Of a DNA stretch of 64,000 nucleotides, positions 1 to 12,973 are shown piece after piece. The stretch's first letter is position 1. Every line of letters begins with the position of its first letter. The position numbers and the translations under genes were made by a program. This DNA comes from Apostichopus parvimensis (Eukaryota; Echinodermata; Holothuroidea; Aspidochirotida; Stichopodidae), in NCBI GenBank assembly GCA_000934455.1, contig KN885409.1, positions 1 through 64,000 on the forward strand, written 5' to 3'. The notes under the pieces were generated by a model, which was given only the letters and a program-made list of their open reading frames with translations, did no database searches and had not been told where the DNA came from.

Positions 1-849
1 CATAAATGAGGTGTCTTAGCTGGAAATGATTACACAAAGAAGGAAAATTAACATGTGTATACTGTACAAGCTTACATAGACAAATAGAAGCTGGCAACAG
101 ATTATGATTAAAATTGAGACACATGATCGTTTGATAAAATAATGGACTGAATTCAAAGAAAATGTATCTGGGCAGGCTGGGTATGTTTGGTACAATATTA
201 AACTTTTGGAAATGTGATACATTGCAGCTTATTTCTAGCGTTCAACCAGTATTCTACTCACTAATGTACAAAGAGTGAATTGAACAGTATACTGTTACAG
301 TAGCTCAAATGTCGAAGCCTGCATGGGCAGGGGGGTTGGGTGGGGGAGGGGGGGTTTCATAGGAAAGCAGAGACTTGGTATTAGAGGAGAGAACCACACC
401 TTCTTCAATATTGTAGTAATTATGACAAACAAAGTTCATAAATTTAAAAAATGTTTTAAAAGTGCTGAATGAAACAAAAAAGACTATTTCATACTGTAGA
501 ACTGAATAGGCCAGACAGAGGATAACTATTTATTGGATTTATGAAATTTGTGTGATTTATGAGATATTACCCTATGCACTTATTTTCTATGCCAATTGAT
601 GGAAAAACTACTACGCAAGCATTCTTCAATAATTCTGTAAAAATGGAATAATTCATCCAGTATCGCATTGCAAAATTCTGTGCAAAATTGGAAACTTGCC
701 ATGCAAAGTGTCAAGTTTAGCATTTTTTTGCATGTGTAACTATCATTATAATGTATACATGTTATTTATGGACTAACTTCAGCACCTTCAACACTGCTGC
801 ACAAATTTGAACACTCAAGTACATCCTGTGTTCCACTGTGAGACTATTG

Positions 850-1010
850 TACTGGTCTATCCTGTATGCTACAGGTATTTTGTACTGGGCTACTGTATCT
901 TGGATGCTACAGGTATTTATACTGGTCTATCCTGTATGCTACATGTATTTTATACTGGTCGTTCCTGTATGCTATTTTATATACTGGTCTACCCTGTACG
1001 CCATGCTATT
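850..1010. repeat. Minisatellite-like tandem repeat, units of about 30-60 bp
   Basis: Variants of 'actggtctatcctgtatgct' followed by 'acaggtatttt' recur at least five times with base changes and length variation. Short open frames here rich in Y, L, V and C are by-products of the repeat. Confidence 0.75.
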
Positions 1011-1654
1011 GGTGGTCACACAATGTCAAGCCCATTGAATATTATTGACACAATACAATATATACATGTATGGATTGGCAATATGCCTTTCAATTTCAGT
1101 GATATGAAAACACCATTGTTTGTGTTCCTCAAATATATGATTTTAAAGTTGAGAACAATCAAACGCAAACAAATGTCAAAGTGTCTGAACTTCGCCTGTA
1201 TAAAATAAATGTAATTTAGTAAAAGGTTAAGTAACCTAGCCTGTGTTATCAAAGTTGGAACAAGAAAGACATTGTACAGTAAGTACTATTACTGATCATA
1301 TGAACTACACCACGATGCTGGCAATACACCACAATGCTGGTAGGCACATGTGTAACATGTCGTGTAATATTAACTATATGACCGTGTAGGATGGTCTTCT
1401 TCGTCACAACTTGCATATATCTTTATACTGCTACGATTATATTAATAAACTGCCATGCACTCCGGCCTTGTACTGTTGTATGACATCACTGATAACAAGG
1501 AAATGAAGATGCTGAAATATTTCCAAGGAATGCAAAGAGGCCAGGGTTGTTAACTGTACAAGCTTCAATTTTCTGCTAAGAGCTCTGACAAATGATAATC
1601 TTACATGTGTTCTGTTATATGAACCCTGTGATCGGAACAACTACAGTACAACTG

Positions 1655-2115
1655 AGCTTAATGTGAGCTGTGTACAGTGTACTGTTGTATAATGATGATA
1701 CACTGTAGCCAGTCTACTGTCTGGCTTCAGCTAGCTTAATGTGAGCTGTGTAGTAATGATTACTTAACACAGTCCCTGTCTACTGACTGGCTTAATGTGA
1801 GCCGTGTAGTTTAGTCACTAAACATAGTCAGTCTACTGTCTGGCATCAGATAGCTTAATGTGAGCTGTGTAGTATAATGACTAAACACAGTCCCTGTCTA
1901 CTGACTGGCTTAATGTGGGCCGTGTAGTTTAATCACTAAACATAGTCAGTCTACTGTCTGGCTTCAGCTAGCTAAATGTGAGCTGTGTAGTATAATTACT
2001 AAGTTTACACAGTCCCTGTCTACTGTCTCGCTTCAGCAGCTTATTATGAGCCAAGTATTATATATAAATCACTACATTCAGTCGATGTCTACTGACTAAC
2101 TTGAGTGACAGCTGT
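1655..2115. repeat. Tandem repeat, about 60-bp units in a two-unit higher-order pattern
   Basis: About seven units begin with 'cttaatgtgagctgtgtag' and end with 'ctgtctactgactggctt' or 'cagtctactgtctggctt'. The two end types alternate, giving a repeating dimer of about 120 bp. The last units are degenerate. Confidence 0.8.
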
Positions 2116-5100
2116 GTACAGCACTTTAAAGTGTTGCTCTTTGCTTCGATTTTGTTAAATTTTCAAAATACTTTTCTTACTGAAAACAGTAAAGACCAAT
2201 AACAATGAAGTACTGTTACTAAGCAAGTCCCTCCCTCCCTAAAGAACAACCTTACAACCATTTATAACAAGTTTCCCATTGGGCATATAAGCCTTTCATA
2301 CAAATTATTGAAAAAGTGTCTGGATGAATGACATTTTAAGCACTGAATTGAATAATTACTTATGCTAGTAAATTATGTTCAGAAATCTAGAACGAAACTT
2401 TGTTGCAAAAAACTTTCATTTTCAAAAACAATTTATAAAGTATCATTGTACAGGTAACTGCGGCCCTTCGTCAACGAGCAGACGGTTTTGGTAAATTGCC
2501 AAATTGGTGACCAATCATTATAAAGCATGCTTGGTATTTTACAAATTACATGTACTTTGAGGATAAGGTATCTCAGTAAAAGGAAACTGCTAGGAGGATA
2601 GAAGTAAAATACTTTGAATTACAGTAGATCTACATATATGCCATGACTTCTAAAAAAGTTTGGTGGCAAGTTCTGATGATGCATGTAACATAGTTATTTG
2701 ATAGTACATTTGACATTATTAACTACGCCATCAAAAAGCGCCACGACAGAATCAATGTAAGTACCGAAATTGAAAGAATGATTCAGAATGGAGCTGATGT
2801 TACAGTACAGTAGGTTTGCGAAAGGGTACAGTATGCTGGTCTTTGTTTACACACATAATTTTTGAATGAAGTTGTTTTGGAGAGGCATACAGCTCCCAAG
2901 TATGTTAATTGGTGCGTATGTTTGTGTTTGGGAAAAATTCACATTGCTGAATACATGTGTTGTAGTGTGTGCAAAATATATCGTGGGGGATTCTTCCTCT
3001 TATAAAGCCTGGAACTGCTTAAAATATAAAGCTCATCACAAACAAAAACTGTTGCTGAAATACTTAGTGGCTAAGAATGTCAAGAGGAGAAAAATGGATG
3101 AACAGGAAATAGTTTGCGCAATTCTCCCTCCATTAAGATGGGGAAAATGGACCACAGTAATGTAGGTAACTGTGTAAATATATAAAACAATCAAATTAGT
3201 GGACAAAGCACCAGATGAATGTCAATGAAATGAAGGGAAGATGTGGTACTTTCCATAATTCTGTCAACAGTTAAAAACTTAACCCCTGGTGTACGTAAAT
3301 ATATATTTTGACTGAATGACTTGGAACAAGTATGACAAGTGCTACTTTGTACAGTACACAATAACATTGCTGAAGTGATATATTTAACATGAATTCTAAT
3401 CTACCAGATGATCCCTCTTAATACAGTACATATGGTAATATATTTACGGTGAAACTGAAAGTACAAAGGTCCTGAGGAGACAGGCAATCAGAAAGCAAAG
3501 TACAGTTCTATCAAAAATGACTTGGTTATTTCTACAAGAGTTTCCTACAAATGTAAATACCGAAACAGCCTTCAACCCTTATAACCACAGACCTTCTCAA
3601 AGGTACTTCTTTGAAGTTCTTTCCATGTTCATATTATTTCAAAAGTGTTCAAGTACTTCCTTCTTTACACACAAATGACTAACAGCTGTCGTACTGTATT
3701 TAAGGTTTGAGATATTAATTGGTTCAACTTTTGAGTTTCAAGTTCAGTGACAAACAAATTTTGATGTCAAAAGCAATGCTTTTTCTCAAGCCACAAAAAA
3801 TTGCATATTTTTTCTTTTTTGTTATCTGAATGGGTTGCCCCCTGTCTTGCCCTTCATTGAGGAATATATTAAATTAAGATACCCTCATACTGTACAGTAC
3901 AGTACACAGCTTCAGTTAAGTAGAAATACTGTACAGTACCGTAGTGACAGTACCATCAGCAAAAAAATATGATGTGTAGTATATGAAAATTAAGTGCATA
4001 TAAGGGTTGTAAAGAAATAACATAATTAACTATCGGTTGCCAAAATGGACCCCTTGACCCCACCGGGGCCCTAAGGCAGGCCCCTGGACCCCACGCCATT
4101 ATGCTAGCATGCTATGCATGCTCGGTGTGTTCGCTGCACGAACACTGGCGGGAAATCGGCAGTTGTTTTTTAGTGTGTTCCCAGGAAATTAAACAAGGTT
4201 TTCCAACACCGCTTCAAAACAGAACAAAGTCCCAATCAACAGATATGACATAGGTTGATGTGTTTGATATATATACAGTACTAGACTAAGGCCTCCTGTT
4301 AAATTCACCCCATCTATTGCAGGCAGCACAGTTGGTGGTCCGCGCAGCTCTGTCTAGCTCTGGGTAAACATTGCAGCCCAGTTGAAGGGGTTTGATCAGC
4401 TGCCAAGCTCAACCAGTCACCACCTAACAAGGAGTCATTTACTTAAATTAGAGTCCACATTATCTGACAGCATCCAGAAATGTTCAAAGAAACACATATA
4501 TAATATGATTAATTGACAACAACAAAATATAATAATTCTGCAGCTGGACGACAATATTGTGGATAATGAAGTGAAAGAGACAGGAGATGAGGTAATGATA
4601 GACTATAGAGTACAATGTAGAGCAAACAGTTGGATGAAAATGCAAGCGTGTGTTTAAAAAGACAAAAAAATTGCCACTTTCAAGGGCAGAGTCATCTAGA
4701 TGCTGCTCTAAAATGAGCGAACATTGCAATTTCAGGAATAATTCAATAACATTTATTTGTGTAGCAGTTAATTTTTAAGGCTCTAAAGTTGGTCCTTTGT
4801 CAAATACTATACGGTTCCTAACTTCCTGTGCACAGACAACTAACTATATGAATGTATACATCTTTGTAGTACTTAATTAGCACATTTGCAGAGCAATTTG
4901 CTATACAATACCATATCAATTATTCACTGAACTTTTATTGCAAAAAGCAGTTATCTTTGCCATCAGCTCAAAATTCTGTAGTTTCTTCTTCTTCATATTT
5001 TTATATATTTTTTTATTTTATATATTTCATTTCTTCAACAACATACAATAAACACAAGTTTACAGTAATGACATGAAAATATGCAGCATAAAAAGTTGAG

Positions 5101-5559
5101 AAAGAGAATGATCAAAGAGGCCTTGTGGCTTAACAAGCTACAGTAGAAAAAACAATGGAATGGTAATATTCCTAAATATTGGCAAAAAGGAACATGTTCG
5201 TAATATTCTGCAAAACATGAACAGTTAACACCCAAAACAGAGCTCTACTACAGTACATAGCTAAGTGTTGGTTCGTAAATACCAATATCTCAAAAGCGTG
5301 ATTTTCCTGCTTGTTGCTATGTTGTCCTCCATCTTTTTCTTGCATGGTTTTACGCATGCATGTTTACAAGTTACACGATCTCTGTATGTTATTGGTTTGT
5401 GAGTAACGTTATCATATATATACTGCTGGCTGTTATTTCACTGGTCCGTCACTTGGTCATGAAGTTCTTAAACAATGATGTTTTACATAGAAAAACCTGA
5501 CCAGCACTGTAAACTCTTTGTAAACTCTTTGTTAAGTTCTTTGTTCTCCTCAAACTCAC

Positions 5560-5719
5560 CTCTTTTTTCTCCTTGTTTGTACGGAACGTGTTCCTCCCAG
5601 TCGGGGTCTTCTCTGGCTTTCTTTTCCAAGAATTCCATCAGGGCATCTCGATTGAAGGGCCCGGTGGGGTCTTTCTTGACCTTGTACCTCGACCTCTCCG
5701 AAGGAGGAAGAAGCGAATC
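5560..5719 (-). CDS. Tropomodulin coding exon 2
   Basis: 160 bases after an acceptor ending TTTACAG and before a donor GTGAGT. It encodes DSLLPPSERSRYK, then PTGPFNRDALMEFLEKK, then VPYKQGEKRG, and leaves one base for the next codon. It joins exon 1 as NEMDPD-DSLLPP, as expected for the family. Confidence 0.85.
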
Positions 5720-6363
5720 CTGTAAATTGTACAGTGCAAACGTTAAGCTCAGAGGAATAAACATAGATTCTGGTGAGAAGTTTCAAATTTGTGTATTTTG
5801 TGCATCGAGCAATCAACCTCAAAAGAGTCCAGGTCTGGTTTTTCTATAATTACCAAGTTTTTACAGATCACTGGCAATGTCTTCAAGTTAAGTGTCCTAA
5901 CTCTTGGCTACAAATTTGCATCTAGTATCTTCTTGAGGGTTCTGCCTTCTAAAACTATGCTCAGATATTGAGGATTTTTAAATTACTTTTTAACTTAAAA
6001 AAAACATTGAATAATATACTTTGAGGGGCTACTGTATAAGACAAAAAATAACATTGGTTCATTTGGTTGCAAAAGGTTTGTACATGTACAGTAAATGTCC
6101 ATCTAGCATATTCTGGGTTACAGTATACTGCTAAACTTTCAAGTTCTACACAGTATTTAAATTATCTTTACCTGGCATAAACAGAGTATCATGGTAGGTC
6201 AATATCAGTGTTAGTACAATTTAACATGATTTAAGTTAACTAATGGACTTACATCAGGGTCCATCTCATTTGCGATCAGCTCCAATTCCTCCTCTGTTAG
6301 AGTGGCAAGGATCTCCTCCGCCTCCATATCCTTGTACTTATCTGACAAATCTGTGTTAGCCAT
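5560..6363 (-). CDS. Tropomodulin, N-terminal part (two coding exons, gene continues off the left edge)
   Basis: Tropomodulin caps the pointed ends of actin filaments together with tropomyosin. Two exons join in phase 0. The first encodes 37 residues (MANTDLSDKYKDMEAEEILA and onward to NEMDPD). The second encodes 53 residues with the family hallmarks DSLLPPSER, PTGPFNRDALMEFLEKKARE and VPYKQGEKRG. These correspond to the tropomyosin-binding and first actin-binding parts of the N-terminal half. The leucine-rich-repeat half is absent and no matching exon was found between 1 and 5559, so it should lie to the left. The start codon has a strong context (ACCATGG). Leiomodin is the alternative, but the segment after VPYKQGEKRG would decide that and is not here. 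The family call is firm; the paralogue is not determinable. Confidence 0.85.
5720..6252 (-). other. Tropomodulin intron 1
   Basis: 533 bases between the two tropomodulin exons, with consensus GTAAGT and TTTACAG ends. I see no further feature. Confidence 0.8.
6253..6363 (-). CDS. Tropomodulin coding exon 1
   Basis: 111 bases, 37 codons, beginning at the ATG at 6363-6361 and ending at GAT before a consensus donor (GTAAGT, 6247-6252 complement). It holds the acidic helix typical of the tropomodulin N-terminus (DMEAEEILATLTEEELELI). The exon ends in phase 0. Confidence 0.83.
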
Positions 6364-7088
6364 GGTTACTGTCGGCATTGGTGACAACGAGGACTTGAAT
6401 CACCACGACGATGAAGAAGAATCTGACAGAGTAATTCAAAGACCCAAGTCAATAAGATTACAGAAAGTTTGTAGTACAGGCTAGAAAACAGATGAATCTC
6501 TCTGAGCCATGTACAGCATCTTCATTGTACGCTCACTTCGGAGTACATATATGTTAGATGAAAGAAATATTTTTGAAAAGAAGCAATTTGAAGACTTTGT
6601 GTCCCTGGCCAAAACATTGCGTCCCGGATGCAGAATCCTGCGTTCGTAACAATGCTGGTAATGCCACACAGTAGTACAAAATGTGTGTAATGGAGAGTAC
6701 TGCAGCAGTTGTGCAGGCTGTTCAGATTGTGAGTTGTTCAGCACGATCATAAAACCACTCTATACTTTATATGAATGCTAAAGAAGATAATGGCAAGCGT
6801 TGATTGGTAGATCATCTTCTTTTTAAAGCATGATGATCTATTTTCATTGTTTTAATAGTCTTTGCAATTCTACAACACACAATGTCACAACTACTATACA
6901 ATAGCACACTGTGATATTACCACATCATAATGCTGACCCAGAGGATTTCAAATATCAAAATACTGTACATGATTTCTTTTTGTTCCAAAGTCCAATAATG
7001 TGCCAGCTTGTAAGCCAACAACTTCCAAGAAATATCTTTTGATTTGTTGAACATGTACAACCAAGCAGATAGTGCATAGTATAGTCAG

Positions 7089-7560
7089 TATTGCTAATTT
7101 CGGAACACTGCGAATTTCGGACACCCCTAAGAAATGCATGACACCCTACAGGAAGAGCCAAATTTCACCAACAAGTACGAAGCTACAGTTATTTTCTCTC
7201 CAAAATGACCCGTGTGCAAGTAAATACTTACATATTTGTCAATAAAATGACGGAGATCTATGAAGTCTGTTATAATTACTGAAAGAGCAACTGCGCCACC
7301 AATTTTATCACCAGCGCCACACTGTAGGCCGGGTGTCCGAATATTCGCAATACTCGAGCAAAGAAATACCAGTTCCACAATCACAAGAATCTTCGTGGAA
7401 TACAACGTGAAAACAGTTTGCAGGAAAGAAAGTTTGGCCGTGTATCGTACTATAACATACTTCTCCCACCATATCAAGTATATTTTCAGGTGATTTATAC
7501 CAAATAGATATAGTTTTGGGGTGTTTTAAGGCTTAGGTGTCCGGAATACGAAGTGCCCAT
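7089..7560. mobile_element. Possible MITE with imperfect terminal inverted repeats
   Basis: The left end reads 'cgaatttcggacacccctaag' less its last base, around 7110-7130. The reverse complement of the right end reads 'cgtattccggacacctaag' (7531-7550). The match extends over about 27 bases at roughly 80 percent. A related string, gtgtccgaatattcgc, occurs inside at about 7331. No clear target-site duplication was confirmed and no transposase is present, so this is a tentative call. Confidence 0.4.
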
Positions 7561-9960
7561 GCTACTATACATTGCAATGGCAGTGCTATGACAATTTAAC
7601 ACAAAATGACACTGTAATTTATAGGATTGAGATGGACTGGATAGGCTACAGACCGTGTAAAATTCCAAGGGAATTTGAATGTTATTGTTCGCTGTTAGCA
7701 TACATGCATGTGTGAATATTTCATGGTTTGATCAGAACATTGAAGCTCTAGCTAACTCTGTACATGGTCCAGCAATGGAAAGCTACTGTAACTGTAGATG
7801 CATCTGCACTACAGCCAGGTGAAATCCTCAATGATAATAATGAAATCCTCTATGTGCAGATCTAACTGAAGTTACCTCCAAATATGAATCAAACAACAAC
7901 TTCTATGAAACCATTTATACAACACAATAGAAGTTTGCTCCTTGTTTCTAGGCAAAAGTTTGTCAAGCTATTTAAGGATAGTCTGACTTTGTTGATCTTA
8001 TTTTCTTGATGAAGGCAGATTTTGACATTTGAATTTCATATAATAGCGAGCGCCCGTAATAATAAGAATATCACATTGCCACAAAGTCTTGTCTATGTAT
8101 CCCTTTAAAGTTTAAATGGCTTGTCAAAGTCTACAACATGTGGAAACAACGATTTGAACACAATTAGACTAGTCAATCAATCTCTAATGCATTGATACAA
8201 TCAACACAAACAACAAAGTCCACATGAAAATGTGTGTACAGAAAAGACTTGAAAAATGTATCATTAATGATTGCAAGCCAATATAATGATGAACTTTGGA
8301 CTTCCCAAAATAACGACTGTTCAGATCGACTAGAAGCAAACATTTCTCATCAATAACAATGTGCAGTATTCTTCTCTTGCTTAAGGCACATTGCATGAGT
8401 TTGTTGTCCTGCAGAGAAGTTGTTTTCTCTCCCACATTATTGACTATTTCCTTTCCACCCCCCCCCCCCCATCTTTCTCCTCACCCAACCACAGGAGTAA
8501 GCCATTGGGTAACAAGCTTTTCCTATACAATTCTTGTTTTTTACATAGTTTTGGTCTTCTGAAGTAATGTTGGCATATACACCTATCACCTCTATCCTAT
8601 TCTACTTTTCCATCTGATAGCCCCTTTCCCCAACGTACATCACAAATACTTGACTTGAAACTCTGTCAGGATGGTACATGGGTTTACAATACAGCATACA
8701 GGCTACATAGGCTATCTAATTTATCCAACTTTCAAACAGGATTGGTCTACCTGTTGTCTAGTCTCTGGCCTACCACTAGTAAGCCTATGAGTTAAATTAA
8801 TTATACATTGCATAATGTTTAAATGTACTGTCGGGCCTTACTGGTCGACTACCCTACAAACAATTTGGTTTCATTATTAACACAGTCGCCGTTCCTGTGA
8901 ACAAGGATGCTGCATTATGCGATGCTTAGGCTCTCTCACCTAGTCTGCACGAGAATCGATATTCAAGCAAGTAGTAGTCGTACATACATGTAGGGAAAAG
9001 GATCACCATCACACACTTACATCGGAAATTATTACAAATTATGTAACTGTTGATCTGTTACAACAAAGAACTGTGCCCTAACTTAGATTTAACTAACAAC
9101 AAATGTTAAATTCACTCCACATTCTCAAGTTAGGAATAGGCGACGCCTAACAGTTATCCTATCATCGCCTTAGTCATCTGGGCTACGCTAAGAATGAAGT
9201 CGAGCTATACACATCACTACTTTACGAGATTTCTCTTGACAATATGACTTAAAAATCCTCTATTTTGTTACTAGTAAAATTCTATGGGAGTTGTAGCTGT
9301 ATGGTACTTACCTATGGTAATTAATATTATCCTCAAATCCGTACCTCAAAGTTTGGGCGTAGGCTTAGGATAATCCTTGTGTGATGATAATGGAAGCAGA
9401 TAGCGACCAACTACACTAGTAATAGGGTATGTCTATAGTCTGCAAGTAACTAGCTGCCACTAGACTGTACACAGTGATCGTGTGTGTCAGAAACATGTCA
9501 AGAAAACCTTGAAATTGATGGCGCCAGATAAATTTGATCGCCGACAAAAATCATTCACTTCATACGTACGTGCGGCTGACCGTTTACTATCATGCAGTTC
9601 AGCCAACTGCTTTTTCAATCACCAGAGCCGTATAAAGAAATACGGGTCTGTCAATGACCAACCGGCAGAAATATAATTAGTGTTCGTGCACTATGAAAAA
9701 ATATACTGTGTAAAATAATTAGATTACAAACTATGGCGGCCTATTTGTATCAGGAGTAACATCCCAGCCATGATTCAGGGGAAAACAAACATTTATGCAC
9801 ATTTAACCCTCTTCTAATTACCAGGAGTGTAGTAATCACTGACTACGAGGAGTGGTACGGACGGGGAGGAGTTGGGGGGGGGGGAACAATGTTCGAAAGG
9901 CAACGATCGATTTGAGTGGTGAACACGTGAAGAGACTCGATGTAACTTGAACATACTAAG

Positions 9961-10552
9961 CAGTGGCGTCCACAAGGGGGGCATGGGGGGGGCACGTGCC
10001 CTCCCAAGCAAAAATCGTGCACCACCCCCCCTCAGACCCTCCCCAGATGCGTATGCATTGTTAAAAAATTTACTCAAACAAAAAATTTAATGCAAAGGAC
10101 GAAACGTATCATGTTATTCAGTAAAACTTCTTTCCACCAACCATCACAATAACCAGTTTTCTCACTAACTCGCTAGTGCTTAAACTTCACTACTACGTAG
10201 GCCTACCTTGCATTAATTTCAATTTCAGCACTCTTATTTAAAAACATTATCAAAGCAAAAGGGTTAATTGCCATTTTTTGTATAACTTTTTTATCCGCCT
10301 CAATTAAAAACCTAAATATCGGACAGACTAAGCCCGGAAATTCTTGAACATAAAGTTACTTCAAGTTGCAAAATATAGCCCCAGATTGCATCTAAGGACC
10401 CTTAATTAATCACGATTTCTCAAAAGCGAGGGGGGACATGCACCCCTCCCCTTAAAACCCTCCCCAGGAAGGCATTCACAAATAAACATTGTGCCCCCCT
10501 AATTAAGTGCTGTGCCCCCTCCCCCGGATTGAAATGTCTGGTGACGCCACTG
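9961..10552. mobile_element. Non-autonomous hAT-type DNA transposon with intact ends
   Basis: The element begins CAGTGGCGTC and ends GACGCCACTG, a perfect 10-bp terminal inverted repeat of the form common in hAT elements. It is flanked on both sides by the same 8 bases, atactaag (9953-9960 and 10553-10560), the target-duplication length expected for hAT. The interior of about 590 bp has G-rich and C-rich stretches and no transposase frame. Confidence 0.88.
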
Positions 10553-12499
10553 ATACTAAGGACCAGGGTTGGGTGTTTAACATTGTGCTAGCATTTTTCT
10601 TGATGGAGCAGATTTTAACAAATGAGTCCCAACGGAAATATATGGACAAAGCAAGACAGGCAATTGAAAGTGAGTTTGTTTCATTTGAGTGCCACAAATG
10701 TTTAACTATACCATCGATATATTGGCCCCAAATGTTAGCCGGCTAAAATTTGCTAGAAGTTTTCAAAAGTACTTTCCTGATAGTTATACAAGACCAAGTA
10801 ACCCCGAGACACTGTGTGTGTGTTTGGGGTGGGGGTGTTAAATTAGACAATTAAGTTGTTTCAATAAGGAAAAATGCTTTGACGCTGGTTGCAAAATGCT
10901 TGTTGAAGTTGCATCATGGGCAGGTGGTAGGAAGCTTCCAAAAAGTGAGGAGGCACAACATCAGATGGGCACTTTCTCATACCACAACCACCATAGTTAT
11001 GCTATAAACCGATACACACCGGCCATATCAGTTAAATATATATGATGTGTTAGTATGCTATCAATACTATTATGGTGCACGTGAATAATGATTTAATATT
11101 AAAATTAACAAAGGCTTACAACATCCAAAAGACAGTTCTTCATCAAAGGGGCACATTTTATTGCCAGTAGGGCACATTTGCTATTTTGTAAAAAAAGGGG
11201 GGGGGGGAACGTTCCCCCCTCTCGTACCGCTTGATCATGGGTGACCATTATTTGGCTTTCTAGCATATTAAGGATCAGAACCGATGACCTTTAAGGTTCA
11301 TTGTCGATACATTTGAGATTTATGTTTGTCTTCTTTTATTTATTTATTTATTTCTGCATGTACGCTTTTCTTCTTTACAAACTTCAGTATTTCAATGTAC
11401 ATCAAAATTACAGGTATCCAAAGGACGACATGTGCCGAGGGAAGGGCTAACAAGGACATGATAATTTAGAACTACCAAGTGGTGCAGCGTGTTAAGTAAC
11501 AGGTCCCAGTCTCCTAGCTTAATTCAAATTCCAATAGCGAACAATTAGCAGACTTTTGGGTAGCCTATTGGGAAAGGGTACGACAGTGTCGTTATGTGGC
11601 GGCGTACTTACCTATACTATAGTCCCAGAGCTTTAATGCGATTATTTTGCATTTTCTTAGGAAATTAAGATGGAGGGCAGGGCGGGCTAGGGGTTGGCAA
11701 AGTTTTCATTTGCCTCAATCCAACAGTCTTTGGTCCCACTTAATTGTAGTGTCTTGCAAGTGGTTATAACTTAACATAACAATGAAATCAGCGCATATAC
11801 ACATAACGAAGAAAGATCAGAAACTCACGCTATGCTGATTTGAAATATTAATAGCAACATTTTCTTTACAGGAAGAAGTGGAACTTCACACAAAAATATT
11901 CTCGACCAAACAGTAATTTAGAAAAAAAGTATTTTGGGTACTTCTTAAGTACATGTATTCTTCTTTAATTAACTTTGTGATAAGTCTTGCCATATTTTAA
12001 CTCCAAGATAAATTCACATCTGTAGACCTACATCACTCCAGCACGGCATATTTAGCCTAAATAAGTTCGATGGCGGTTTCGGCCGACTATTCGTACAAGT
12101 TCTTTTCCCTCCTGATGATACTAATAATACAAGAAAACGTTCAGTTTAGTCCTTGACCAAGTGAACAGAACATGATTAGCCAAGTTATATTATCTTACAA
12201 TTATAATGAAAGGTAAAAGTGTCAGCGGTAAAACAGTAATCATCTTTGAAGCAGTAAACATCATCTCATTGTTCCATTCCGGTGTTATTGTAAAATATTT
12301 CAATAAATCACACACAATGATCACCACAATTAAGATATATGTGGGCTATGGCCTACACAGGCATATAATCACTATCGTCTTTAGTTGATACACAGAAAAG
12401 TCCCCCCAAAAACATGTTTGAACAGGATATAGATCTGGGCCTAACCTCCGTTTCAGAAACATCGCTACGATAGGTTACGACCGTGGTTCGCTGTTTTCT

Positions 12500-12973
12500 C
12501 TATTCCTTGTACAATCCGTAAATAATCGCCACAGCAAAAAGATATTTGTTATGAAAATGAACAGTGAGAGAAGAATCTGTTGAGTCATTCCATAAACATC
12601 TACTACCCAACTGTACCCCTGGGTTACCCTTCTCACTACCCAGGCTCACCATAACTACGTATTTATATCGAGGCACATTCATTTCTTTAATCTTTTCTAA
12701 GATAGCCGAAGCTATTTCCCGAGTTAGTTCCCTGCATGTGATTGGATCGTAACGTAAGTCCACCAGGAACCTCTCAAGTTCAGTCTCGGCTAGTCTTTGA
12801 ACCTCACTATGTCGAAGTTTTTTAATGGGTTCAATCTGATAAGAAGGCTCGAACTCGGTCGAGGCACGTGATACCGTCTCAGTGCGAGGATTCGAACCTT
12901 CGGGTATCGTTGGAATAGAATTATTCGAAGGAAGACGAGTAACCGGACCTTGAACAGGTTCATTGGTTGCCAT
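12500..12973 (-). CDS. Tctex1-domain dynein light chain, intronless
   Basis: A 157-residue protein in one exon. Residues 1-50 are a low-complexity, probably disordered N-terminus rich in S, T, P and E. The rest is a complete Tctex1 domain: an alpha-helical part (AETELERFLVDLRYDPITC and TREIASAILEKIKEM), then beta strands VPRYKYVVMVSLG, LGSRCLWND and the closing AVAIIYGLYKE. Tctex1 proteins dimerise on dynein intermediate chains or serve related ciliary transport roles. The start has a good context (CACCATGGCA). Length and the C-terminal YGLYKE ending fit the Tctex1D/DYNLT2-5 group rather than the short DYNLT1/3 chains. It may be a retrocopy or a naturally single-exon member. Family confidence is high; the specific member is unassigned. 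Confidence 0.88.
   Translation of the reverse strand: MATNEPVQGPVTRLPSNNSIPTIPEGSNPRTETVSRASTEFEPSYQIEPIKKLRHSEVQRLAETELERFLVDLRYDPITCRELTREIASAILEKIKEMNVPRYKYVVMVSLGSEKGNPGVQLGSRCLWNDSTDSSLTVHFHNKYLFAVAIIYGLYKE

Larger units (their letters stand above)
1..5559. other. Probable tropomodulin intron with repeats, no coding exon seen
   Basis: AT-rich sequence lying 3' of tropomodulin exon 2 on the minus strand, so most likely its second intron. It holds two tandem-repeat tracts (about 850-1010 and 1655-2115), many scattered tacagtac-type motifs, and a GC-rich patch at about 4035-4160 that stands out from its surroundings and may be a decayed mobile element. Short open frames, such as 2866-3165 on the plus strand, show no recognisable domain. 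Confidence 0.5.
6364..12499. other. Intergenic region between tropomodulin and the Tctex1 gene
   Basis: No convincing exon on either strand. The first 100 or so bases should carry the tropomodulin 5' UTR and promoter, which I cannot delimit. The region includes a possible inverted-repeat element (7089-7560), a poly-C tract near 8457-8470, a complete hAT-type element (9961-10552) and a G-rich patch near 11190-11225 of the kind often seen in decayed transposons. Confidence 0.5.

Noticed and set aside
2866-3165. A 99-residue plus-strand frame
   Set aside because: No recognisable domain, no supporting splice or promoter context, and of a length expected by chance in this much sequence.
10507-10746. 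A 79-residue plus-strand frame
   Set aside because: It starts inside the hAT-type element and crosses its right end into flanking DNA, with no domain seen.
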